A stretch of DNA of 37,909 nt from CAZIQY01 sp964541605 (GTDB lineage: Bacteria; Desulfobacterota; Syntrophia; Syntrophales; UBA2185): contig CAZIQY010000025.1 in assembly GCA_964541605.1 (NCBI GenBank), forward strand, positions 1 to 37,909, given 5' to 3'. Made by a program: the position numbers and the translations under genes. Positions 14,988 through 22,312 of this stretch are shown here, one piece after another. The first letter of the stretch is position 1, and every line of letters starts with the position of its first letter. The notes beneath the pieces are model-generated. The model saw only the letters and a list, made by a program, of their open reading frames with translations, had not been told where the DNA came from and searched no databases.

Positions 14988-17051
14988 TTAGATAATGTTG
15001 CGATTTCTGTCTCTCAGCTCTGCCAGTTTGCCTTTGTTCCAGCCGGACACCTTGCTGAAGTACTGGGTTATTCTGGCAATGCCTTCGATTTCTTTTGACC
15101 CGCAGAACGGGCAGGCCTCCTTTAGTCCGATAAACGTTTTGCTGCACTCTTTGCAGGTCGTAAATTCGGGAGAAAAGACAATCTGAGAGCTCTCGGACTT
15201 GTGAAATGCTTCAATAACAAACCGGGCAACCGTTTCCTTACCGGGAAGCACATCCCCGAGCCATATATGGGTCATGACGCTTCCTCCGATCAGGGGATGA
15301 AAACGCCCCTCCCTGATAACACGTTCCATGGGATCAACGGCAGCGCATACGGCAAGGTGGGTGGAATTGGTGTAATACACCTCCCCCCGAGCCAGATTGC
15401 CCTTTACATAATGGCCCGCTTCAGGAGAAAAATACTTGAGATCCAGCCGTGCAAAACGGTAGGATGTGGTTTCCGCCGGTGTTTGTTCGAGGATGAACCG
15501 CAGGGCATGCTGCCCGCTGAGCCTTTCCGTTTCTTTCTTCATGTGCTTGATGACTTCCAGCCCGAACGAGAGAGCCTCTTCCGACTCATGCAGTTGTTTG
15601 CCCCTGTGGATTTGAACAAGTTCGTTAAGTCCCACAACCCCGATGAGATAGCTTGCCCTGTCCATCCGGAGATACGGCAGACCATCCCTGTTCATGGCCA
15701 GCATGGCCAGAGGACCTTCATCGCCGTAGGACAGCAGCTTCTGAATAAAATCCCTCTTCTGATGGTGGGCTTTTGCAATCAACGTCAGCCTCTCCGTTAT
15801 CAAAGAAAACAACGCACTGTCATTGCCTCCGGCTTTATAACCCAGTCTCGGAAGGTTCACGGTGACATTCTGGAGGGCGGAACACCTGATTTTCCAAGGC
15901 GTTTTCAACTCTTCCTGGAAATCCTTCGCCTTTTCCATGCCTGATATGCCGCATTCACATATCTGCGCCGTTCCATGGCGATCGAAGGAAAACCAGGTGT
16001 TTCCTTTTTCAATGGCCACCTCGCAGATATGATTGAGAAACTCCTCATAACCAGGCGTCTGAAAAAATGTATCCGCGATATGAACAAGCGGTCTGGGGAA
16101 AATAAACGGTTTGCCCGTACCATCCCCTTTTTTGAAAACTTCAAAGATGGCCCAGGCGAATCGGCGGGCATCGGCGATAAAATCTTCGTAGCTCCCTCCA
16201 GCAAATTCTCCGGAGGGGCCGATAGCCGGAACATTCCGGAGATGCTCCGGGATGTTCCAGTAAAGATGGATGTCCGTAAACATGGACTGCCCCCCACGGG
16301 CGGATGTCAACTGAGAAAATTCATAGATGAGCATCTGGGCAAATTGCCTGATTTCTCTGTCATTCATCTTTGACAGATAGGGAGCAAACGAAAGATTGAC
16401 GCCGTCCCACCCGATGACACCTGCAAAGTGTCCCTGCAGTATGGCGCCGAACCGCACCATGTGCGCCAACAGAACTTCCGCATGCTTGGCCGGCTTGGCA
16501 ACCGTCAGAGAATGGGGAAAATTAAGACCAATCTTCTTGATATATTCGAGAGACTGAAAGGAACTGTATGGTCTGTCGATAAATCCCAGACTATGGAGGT
16601 GAATATCGCCGGTTGCATGGGCGTCCGCGACGTCCTGGGAAAAGACATCGTGAAGAGAATAATCCCGTTTGATGCCTTCAGCCAAAAGAAGGTTCGTGCC
16701 TTCAGGCCCGTGGGGCACGTTGGCGTTTTCCTTGTTCTGGTGAAGAATTAGCTGTCTGACATCGTAAAGAGGAAATCCCAGAAGGGCGTGCATCTTTCTT
16801 GCCCGTTCGAGCCCCCGCTCTATCAGTTTTGCATCCACAAGTTCCCGAATCAGGGGCGTCGTCAGCAGGTTGATCCCGGATGACATGATCTGTTTTTCGA
16901 CCTCCCGGCTGATAGCCTCCGCTGTCTCGATATCAACGTCCGTTTCCCGGATAAGGGCATCGACAATCCGCTGCCTGTTCCATCTGGCGACGTCCTCGTC
17001 CGATGTCTTCACAAAAAGGGTGATATCTGTTGTTTCCTGATTATTTCTCAT
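14988..17051 (-). CDS. nrdD: Anaerobic ribonucleotide reductase NrdD
   Basis: 687 residues. N-terminal ATP-cone (about 10-95), the class III ten-stranded barrel, and a C-terminal zinc site C633-x2-C636-x10-C647-x2-C650. It reduces ribonucleoside triphosphates without oxygen using a glycyl radical made by NrdG. The radical glycine normally lies in R-[VIT]-x-G-[YF] between the zinc site and a WNKGK/FNAGK block; here that position is Gln (RITQY, Q663), with the next glycine G670 in VSGWNKGK. Belongs to the group with a Bdellovibrio-like architecture rather than E. coli NrdD. AAGGAC precedes the ATG. No nrdG lies in the window. The HD-domain dNTPase gene is just upstream. Confidence 0.88.
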   Translation of the reverse strand: MRNNQETTDITLFVKTSDEDVARWNRQRIVDALIRETDVDIETAEAISREVEKQIMSSGINLLTTPLIRELVDAKLIERGLERARKMHALLGFPLYDVRQLILHQNKENANVPHGPEGTNLLLAEGIKRDYSLHDVFSQDVADAHATGDIHLHSLGFIDRPYSSFQSLEYIKKIGLNFPHSLTVAKPAKHAEVLLAHMVRFGAILQGHFAGVIGWDGVNLSFAPYLSKMNDREIRQFAQMLIYEFSQLTSARGGQSMFTDIHLYWNIPEHLRNVPAIGPSGEFAGGSYEDFIADARRFAWAIFEVFKKGDGTGKPFIFPRPLVHIADTFFQTPGYEEFLNHICEVAIEKGNTWFSFDRHGTAQICECGISGMEKAKDFQEELKTPWKIRCSALQNVTVNLPRLGYKAGGNDSALFSLITERLTLIAKAHHQKRDFIQKLLSYGDEGPLAMLAMNRDGLPYLRMDRASYLIGVVGLNELVQIHRGKQLHESEEALSFGLEVIKHMKKETERLSGQHALRFILEQTPAETTSYRFARLDLKYFSPEAGHYVKGNLARGEVYYTNSTHLAVCAAVDPMERVIREGRFHPLIGGSVMTHIWLGDVLPGKETVARFVIEAFHKSESSQIVFSPEFTTCKECSKTFIGLKEACPFCGSKEIEGIARITQYFSKVSGWNKGKLAELRDRNRNII

Positions 17052-17080
17052 TCTCGTCCTTAAGGTAAATAGGGGTAAAT

Positions 17081-17107
17081 AAAATAGGGGGACAGCGCCC
17101 CTATTTT
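17081..17107. repeat. AAAATAGGGG palindrome, copy 1
   Basis: A perfect 10-bp stem, AAAATAGGGG (17081-17090) and CCCCTATTTT (17098-17107), with loop GACAGCG. It sits between the HD gene and nrdD and can act as a terminator. A near-identical element in the opposite orientation lies at 35056-35082. Confidence 0.85.
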
Positions 17108-17108
17108 A

Positions 17109-18530
17109 TTATATATTGGTTTTCATGGCGCCTTCCAGAGCGCCGAGGGTTTTTTCAGCCGCTGCGGTAATCGCCGCATCTGCATCGTGATTCAGAGAAA
17201 ATACCCGAAAGTGGACGATACGGGCCGGAATAAACCGGTAGATTTCTTTCAGCGGTTCCGGAGATGTTACCCCCGTGATCGGATTGAAAATATTAACCCG
17301 TTTTTCCGTTTCCGCCATGGGATTGATGGGCCGCGGATCCTGGGTGGCAAGGTCAACCCGAAACGCTATATTCTTCAGATCTTCAGGAAGAAACGATCTG
17401 ATTTGATGCTCATAATCCGTTGCGCGCAAAAAACGGGCGCCCCGCTGAATCTGGTCGATGGAAATTTCTGTGGAATAAGACATCTTCCATTTGACTTCCC
17501 GGTCGTAGAGCTTTGCCCACTCGCGCCCCAGTCTTTTCCTTGCTGAATCCGTCTCTTTCAGCCATCCCCGGACTTCACGGAACAAATTCCATTCATCGCA
17601 ATGGAGGTATTCCTCCAGAACGTCTGCGGGATTCCAGGGGAAAATATGCCGCATCGTCTCTCTGAATATCTCCTGCAGGTGAAGATCAAGCGCTCTTGTT
17701 GTCCGGTGGAAATACACATTGGTATAGAGATTCAGTCTTGCATTCAAAAATCGGCTCAGTGCCGAGATTCCCGCCTGATGGAGGGTAAGACCATTTTCTG
17801 TAAAAAATGTATAAAAACGGAGCCTTGTGATATCCACAATGTCAAGGGAAAACCCCGTCATGTAGGCATCCCTCTGTACATAATCCAGATTATCCACGGT
17901 ATAGATGCCGGAATAAAGCTGCCTCAGAAGCTGCAGCCATCGGGGCGGATGCCTCTTCTCGGAAGTTGCCGGCATCTTAATCAGTATGGCAACCTGCTCG
18001 GGGTCCATACGTTCCCCATCGGCGAAAAGACCATTAGGACTTCGCCGGATCTGTCGGATGATCTTCCCAAGTTTTCTGGTAATAATGAGTCTGCCGATAT
18101 CTTCATGGGTCAGTTTAAAGTCATCGAGGAAGTGATCATCAAAGAAATGCCCGTACGGGCCGTGACCGACATCGTGCAGCAATCCCGCAATACGAAGAAG
18201 CTCCTCGACATAGTTCAGCGATGGCGCATCCCGGCATACCTCTTTCAAGCCCGGATAAAGATATCGTCCGAATTCTCCGGCGACATGCATGGTCCCCAGG
18301 GAATGCTGAAACCGGCTGTGTTCGGCTGCGGGATAAACCCAGCGGGCGCTCTGGAGCTGATAGATCCTCCTCAACCTTTGTACCCAGGGTGAGTCGATCA
18401 AATCCTTCTCCGTCTTTTCGTCAGGAAAATCCGGAGTCGGCACCGTAAACGATGCATACTGATAAATGGGATCGGCAATGAGGGCTTTCCCCTGATATTC
18501 CCTGGCATATTCCATGCTTTTAGGCTTCAT
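17109..18530 (-). CDS. HD-domain dNTPase-like phosphohydrolase
   Basis: 473 residues of the SAMHD1/dGTPase-like HD family. The metal-binding set is complete: H in HSRFQHSLGTMHVAG, H-D in LLHDVGHGPYGHFFDD and the distal D in VDNLDYVQRDAYMTG. Such enzymes cut dNTPs to deoxynucleoside and triphosphate, or other nucleotides. The gene lies directly upstream of nrdD on the same strand, suggesting a link to dNTP pool control, although a palindromic repeat in the 1-17109/17051 gap may limit read-through. Start is uncertain: ATG at 18530, ATG at 18515 and TTG at 18566 are all possible and none has a strong ribosome binding site. Substrate not provable from sequence. Confidence 0.8.
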   Translation of the reverse strand: MKPKSMEYAREYQGKALIADPIYQYASFTVPTPDFPDEKTEKDLIDSPWVQRLRRIYQLQSARWVYPAAEHSRFQHSLGTMHVAGEFGRYLYPGLKEVCRDAPSLNYVEELLRIAGLLHDVGHGPYGHFFDDHFLDDFKLTHEDIGRLIITRKLGKIIRQIRRSPNGLFADGERMDPEQVAILIKMPATSEKRHPPRWLQLLRQLYSGIYTVDNLDYVQRDAYMTGFSLDIVDITRLRFYTFFTENGLTLHQAGISALSRFLNARLNLYTNVYFHRTTRALDLHLQEIFRETMRHIFPWNPADVLEEYLHCDEWNLFREVRGWLKETDSARKRLGREWAKLYDREVKWKMSYSTEISIDQIQRGARFLRATDYEHQIRSFLPEDLKNIAFRVDLATQDPRPINPMAETEKRVNIFNPITGVTSPEPLKEIYRFIPARIVHFRVFSLNHDADAAITAAAEKTLGALEGAMKTNI

Positions 18531-18624
18531 GAGATTTGACTTACAATATTCTCTCGCAAATATCAAACCCTAATCCCGCGCATCCAGACAAGAACTTTTT
18601 GCGGCCGGTGATGATCCAAGCCGA

Positions 18625-19626
18625 TCATGATCCGGGGAAAAAGGGCTTTATCTGATCACAGAGCGTCTCAAACTCTTCGGGATGAAGGGATTGCGCTCCA
18701 TCACTGAGGGCTTCTTCCGGAGAGTGGTGCACTTCCACCATCAGTCCGTGAGCGCCCGCAGCGACTGCCGCCCTGCTGAGCGGGATCACCTGATCACGGC
18801 GTCCGGCAGCATGGCTGGGATCCACGATGACGGGAAGATGGCTTTCCTGTTTGACGGCCACGACCGCCGACAAATCCAGCGTGTTCCGGCTGTGGTGGGC
18901 AAAGGTACGAACGCCCCGTTCACACAATATCACCTGTGTGTTTCCGCCCTCCATAATATATTCCGCTGCCATAAGCCATTCCTCAATAGTGGCAGCCATC
19001 CCGCGCTTAACAAGGACAGGCTTCCGTGAATGACCCGCCCGTCTGAGAAGGCTGAAATTTTGCATGTTGCGTGCCCCGATCTGGATGACGTCGGCGTATT
19101 GTTCAACCAGAGCAAACGTTTCGTTATCCATGACCTCTGTAATAATCGGCATTCCCGTCTCTTCGCGCACCCTGGCCAGGATTTGCAGCCCTTCTTCACC
19201 AAGACCCTGAAATGAATAGGGCGAGGTTCTGGGTTTGAACGCTCCTCCCCTGAACAAATGCGCACCGGCACGTTTCACTCTTCGGGCAATGGTTAAACAC
19301 TGCGTTTCGTTTTCAACCGCGCAAGGACCTGCAATGATGGTCAAATGAGCGTTGCCGATATAAACATTTCCTACCTGTATGACGGTGTCTTCGGACTGAA
19401 ATTCACGGCTTACCAGCTTGTACGGATGCGTGACGGGGATAACGTCTTTGACACCGGCCAGTCCCAGAAAATAAGAACTGTCAACAGCCCCTTTGTTATG
19501 TAAAACACCGATCGCTGTCCTTTCTCCTCCCGGGATGGGGCGGGCCGTATAACCTTTCCCCTGGATGGCGGCAACCACGGCTTCAATTTCTTGGGGCGTT
19601 GCTTTTTGACTCATAACCACTAACAT
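18625..19626 (-). CDS. aroF: DAHP synthase with N-terminal ferredoxin-like domain
   Basis: 333 residues; type I-beta 3-deoxy-7-phosphoheptulonate synthase, joining PEP and erythrose 4-phosphate at the first step of aromatic amino acid synthesis. Residues 1-70 are the ferredoxin-like regulatory domain known from Thermotoga maritima, where it gives Tyr/Phe feedback inhibition. The barrel has GPCAVEN, RGGAFKPRTSPYSFQGLG, QIGARNMQNF, VLVKRGM, ERGVRTF and VDPSHAAGRRD. Start at 19626 is supported by AAAGGAGC. Expression is apparently controlled by a Trp-codon attenuator in its 280-base leader (promoter 19909-19938, leader peptide 19792-19875, terminator 19733-19769). No other shikimate gene is adjacent, so it is a stand-alone regulated entry step. 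Confidence 0.95.
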   Translation of the reverse strand: MLVVMSQKATPQEIEAVVAAIQGKGYTARPIPGGERTAIGVLHNKGAVDSSYFLGLAGVKDVIPVTHPYKLVSREFQSEDTVIQVGNVYIGNAHLTIIAGPCAVENETQCLTIARRVKRAGAHLFRGGAFKPRTSPYSFQGLGEEGLQILARVREETGMPIITEVMDNETFALVEQYADVIQIGARNMQNFSLLRRAGHSRKPVLVKRGMAATIEEWLMAAEYIMEGGNTQVILCERGVRTFAHHSRNTLDLSAVVAVKQESHLPVIVDPSHAAGRRDQVIPLSRAAVAAGAHGLMVEVHHSPEEALSDGAQSLHPEEFETLCDQIKPFFPGS

Positions 19627-19690
19627 AGTCTATGCTCCTTTTCTTTCTGCTAAACCTTCGGGTTCATTTTAAAGAGGATCTCTGTCATGC

Positions 19691-19726
19691 AAAAAGGGGA
19701 TGCAGGTATTTCCCACAGCCCCTTTT
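19691..19726 (-). terminator. Second leader hairpin before aroF
   Basis: On the minus strand AAAAGGGG and CCCCTTTT (plus-strand 19719-19726 and 19692-19699) pair, and the inner UGUGGG/CCUGCA extend the stem with two wobble pairs; the run ends in five U. It looks like a second intrinsic terminator between the attenuator and the gene, or a conditional structure. Confidence 0.5.
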
Positions 19727-19732
19727 CAATGT

Positions 19733-19769
19733 AAAAAAAGACCGTGGTCCGGAATGGGCCACGGTCTTC
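19733..19769 (-). terminator. Attenuator terminator of the aroF leader
   Basis: Minus-strand AAGACCGTGG and CCACGGTCTT (plus-strand 19759-19768 and 19738-19747) make a perfect 10-bp stem, followed by seven U in all. Its 3' arm CGGACCAC (plus-strand 19744-19751) is also fully complementary to GTGGTCCG in the end of the leader-peptide frame (plus-strand 19803-19810), giving an alternative antiterminator. Confidence 0.85.
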
Positions 19770-19791
19770 TGAATTTTATTTTTTTATATTG

Positions 19792-19875
19792 TTAGATGCC
19801 GACGGACCACTCCTCCAGATCGCTATTGCGCCACCAGCACCAGAAACAATTTTTATTCCCTGTGAATTTTTTCAT
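19792..19875 (-). CDS. Trp-rich leader peptide of aroF attenuator
   Basis: A 27-residue frame beginning MKKFTGNKNC and continuing FWCWWRN, with four Trp codons, three of them within four positions (W12, W14, W15) and the fourth at W23. AGGA lies about 9 bases before the ATG. The frame ends 23 bases before the attenuator stem. Ribosomes stalled at W12-W15 when charged tRNA-Trp is scarce would leave GTGGTCCG free to pair with the terminator's 3' arm; ribosomes that reach the stop would cover it and allow termination. Two Phe codons precede the Trp cluster and may add some Phe response. Too short to be found by usual gene finders. Confidence 0.85.
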   Translation of the reverse strand: MKKFTGNKNCFWCWWRNSDLEEWSVGI

Positions 19876-19908
19876 TTTCAGATTTCCTGCTCTTCAAATA
19901 ACGCACAT

Positions 19909-19938
19909 ACATTACAAAAACCCGTATGCCGTTGTCAA
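19909..19938 (-). promoter_or_regulatory. Promoter of the aroF leader
   Basis: Minus-strand TTGACA (19938-19933), an 18-base spacer and TAATGT (19914-19909). Predicted start near 19902, about 27 bases before the leader-peptide ATG. Confidence 0.65.
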
Positions 19939-20063
19939 GAAACTTTTATTTGCTTTTATTTGCCACGGACATTTTATGCTTTCGTTAAAAGTCGGAAAAC
20001 ACCCGTCATGTCATTTCGACCATGAGACTGTGTCGTAATGCTCTTTTTTGGCCCGTTTTTATC

Positions 20064-20083
20064 ATTCCCGTGAAAACGGGAAT
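20064..20083. repeat. Palindromic intergenic repeat unit
   Basis: ATTCCCGT and ACGGGAAT form a perfect 8-bp stem with loop GAAA. Same family as 238-258 and 36638-36657. Confidence 0.7.
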
Positions 20084-20095
20084 CTTCAAGCCTTT

Positions 20096-20270
20096 CTGGA
20101 TCCCCGCCTGCGCGGGGATGACAGGCAAAGGGTTCAGATCTGTTGCAGTATATGCCCTGGATCCCCGCCTACGCGGGGATGACCGGAGATCTGCGACATC
20201 GAAGAGGCGAAATCCCCCTGGATCCCCGCCTGCGCGGTGATGACAGTGGGGGCGGGGATGACAGTGGGGG
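20096..20270. repeat. Cluster of GGATCCCCGCC palindromic repeats
   Basis: Three diverged copies of CTGGATCCCCGCCT-x-CGCGG-x-GATGAC start at 20096, 20157 and 20218, followed by two partial units ending in GGGGATGACAGTGGGG. Units are spaced about 60 bases apart. Each core (CCCCGC...GCGGGG) can fold back. It is an intergenic palindromic array of the REP/dispersed type; the reading frames across it are not genes. Confidence 0.8.
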
Positions 20271-20331
20271 TGGACTTTTTACAGATTCATCAAATTTGAA
20301 TTATTTTATATGTGTGCATGCATAAAACAGA

Positions 20332-20361
20332 TTGAATTTGTTTATCATAAATGAGTATGAT
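20332..20361 (+). promoter_or_regulatory. Possible promoter of the pyrophosphatase
   Basis: TTGAAT (20332-20337), an 18-base spacer and TATGAT (20356-20361). Start near 20368, about 30 bases before the ATG. The -10 is good and the -35 is weaker. Confidence 0.45.
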
Positions 20362-20398
20362 GCCTCCTCAAAATTTCATCTCTGGATGACAGGTGACT

Positions 20399-22054
20399 AT
20401 GGATAGAGAAAAAAAGGTTCTGGTTTTTGGTCATAAAAACCCCGATACGGATTCGATCGTTTCGGCCATCGCCTATGCGGAGTTGAAACAGACCATGGGG
20501 TTTGCAAATTGCTTCGCTGTCCGCTGCGGGAACGTAAACCTCCAGACGGAGTACATCCTGAATAGGTTCAACGTACCTTCACCAGAGTTCGTGAACGAGC
20601 TCATTCCGAAGGTGAAAAACTACATGAGCTGCACACCGACGACGGTTCCCCATGAAATGCCGCTGTGGCACGCCCTGGAAACCCTGAACAAGGGAAACTT
20701 CAAGATGCTTCCCATCGTGGACGGAGAAGGACGGCTCCAGTCCATCCTTCATTATAACGCCTTCGCCCAGAACATGCTGAAAAAAATCGATCCCAATCGA
20801 AAGGGCGTCTTCCCCACCTCTGTGGCCCACATGGTAAAAACCCTCGGCGCGCAGCCCGTGATGATCTTCGACGAAGAGACGGTTTTTCAGGCACAGATCG
20901 TCGTGGCGGCCTATGAGTTCGAGACCTTCAGGGAGCACATCGACGCCATGCCCCTTTCCAACACGATCGTCCTCGTGGGAAACCGCAGCGACGTGCATGA
21001 GTATGTCATCGAGAGGAAGGCCCGGGTTCTTGTCGTGACGGGCGGGAGTTCCATCAGTCATGAGTTAAAAAAGCGGGCCGGCGAGAACGGGGTTTCCGTC
21101 CTGATCTCTCCCTACGACACATCGACCACATCGTGGCTCACGCTCTATTCATCGCCGGTTGCGCATACAGGCGACGCAACGCTCAAGCCGCTCAGGGAAG
21201 ACGATTATATCGGCGCCATCAAGACACAATTGATGGAGTCTGTGTCCCGGTCGCTGCCGGTCACAGACGGCAACAACAAAGTCATCGGCGTCCTTTCCCA
21301 GAGCGATCTCATGCGGGAGCCCGACATCGAGATCATCATGGTGGACCACAATGAGGTGTCACAGGCCGTTGACGGGATTGAGAACTACCGGATTCAGGAG
21401 ATTATCGACCACCACCGGCTGGGGAACGTCCACACAAACTACCCGATCATTTTCATCAACAAGCCCGTAGGATCCACCTCGACGATCATTGCCTCGCTCT
21501 ACCAGGACTACCGGGTACCCATGCGGATAGAGATCGCATCGATCCTGCTGGCCGGGATACTCTCGGACACGCTGATCCTGCATTCCGCAACGACTACGGA
21601 AACGGACCGCCACATGGCAGAGTACCTTTCGGCCATCACCGACCTTGCCATCGACGCATTCGGGAAGGATATCATGGGGGCGGCCTCGCTTGTGGCCCGA
21701 AGGCCGGTAGACGATATCCTCACGCTCGACATGAAACACTTCGGCGAAGGCAAAAACGCTTTCACCGTGAGCCAGGTGGAGGTGATCACTTTTACGGAGA
21801 TCATGGATCGCAAGGATGAACTCCTCGAAGGACTGGAACGCTACCATTCCAGGACGGGAAACCTTTTCACGGCCATCATGGTGACGGACATCACGGAACT
21901 CGATAGCGTTCTCTTCATCAGGGGGAACCGTATTTTCATCAGCCAGATCCGTTACCCAAAAATGGAGGAGAACGTCTACCTTTTGAAGGGAATTCTCTCG
22001 CGGAAGAAACAGCTCATACCGATCCTGACGGAGCTCATTAGGAAAAACCAGTAA
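20399..22054 (+). CDS. Mn-dependent family II pyrophosphatase with CBS-DRTGG insert
   Basis: 551 residues from ATG 20399, which AGGTG precedes (GTG at 20393 would add two). DHH-type active site: GHKNPDTDSI near the N-terminus, VDHNE and the IDHHRLG motif, then the C-terminal DHHA2 domain with SRTGN. Between them are a CBS domain (about 75-125), a DRTGG domain (about 165-245) and a second CBS (about 255-305). It hydrolyses pyrophosphate in the cytoplasm; in characterised CBS-DRTGG enzymes AMP/ADP inhibit and Ap4A activates. Removing pyrophosphate, with AMP/ADP sensing, suits an energy-limited anaerobe. The gene stands alone, behind a repeat cluster and a likely promoter. Confidence 0.9.
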   Translation: MDREKKVLVFGHKNPDTDSIVSAIAYAELKQTMGFANCFAVRCGNVNLQTEYILNRFNVPSPEFVNELIPKVKNYMSCTPTTVPHEMPLWHALETLNKGNFKMLPIVDGEGRLQSILHYNAFAQNMLKKIDPNRKGVFPTSVAHMVKTLGAQPVMIFDEETVFQAQIVVAAYEFETFREHIDAMPLSNTIVLVGNRSDVHEYVIERKARVLVVTGGSSISHELKKRAGENGVSVLISPYDTSTTSWLTLYSSPVAHTGDATLKPLREDDYIGAIKTQLMESVSRSLPVTDGNNKVIGVLSQSDLMREPDIEIIMVDHNEVSQAVDGIENYRIQEIIDHHRLGNVHTNYPIIFINKPVGSTSTIIASLYQDYRVPMRIEIASILLAGILSDTLILHSATTTETDRHMAEYLSAITDLAIDAFGKDIMGAASLVARRPVDDILTLDMKHFGEGKNAFTVSQVEVITFTEIMDRKDELLEGLERYHSRTGNLFTAIMVTDITELDSVLFIRGNRIFISQIRYPKMEENVYLLKGILSRKKQLIPILTELIRKNQ

Positions 22055-22211
22055 ACAGCGGGGGCGCTGACCGAAGAAGCGGCCTTGGAATGATGGAGCG
22101 AACAGGACGGGCGAAACACATGCGGCCGGTTTGCATGTTTTGTCCTTGATAGATTACCGGTGTTTTCTTATACATACGATGGTATGAAGGGAAGAATGAT
22201 AACAGGGAACT

Positions 22212-22268
22212 CAGGAGTCAGAACGGCCAATATACTGTTTTATGCTGTCTTCTGCATTCTGACTCCTG
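22212..22268. repeat. 12-bp inverted repeat of a dispersed sequence
   Basis: CAGGAGTCAGAA (22212-22223) and TTCTGACTCCTG (22257-22268) are perfect inverted copies about 33 bases apart. CTGACTCCTGT-x-TTCTCAT at 22259 recurs, with one base missing, at 14887-14904. The other 22055-22312 sequence holds no gene that I can support. Confidence 0.6.
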
Positions 22269-22312
22269 TATTCTCATATAAAAAATAAAAACCTCACAGG
22301 GGACCATAAACC

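Noticed and set aside
20096..20270. CRISPR-like array of repeats
   Set aside because: Repeats are palindromic, imperfect and of uneven length, only three to five units, with no cas genes or leader. They are intergenic palindromic repeats.
20022..20325. Small open frames across the repeat cluster
   Set aside because: The frames follow the repeats (Pro/Arg/Gly-rich peptides), with no ribosome binding site or conserved motif.
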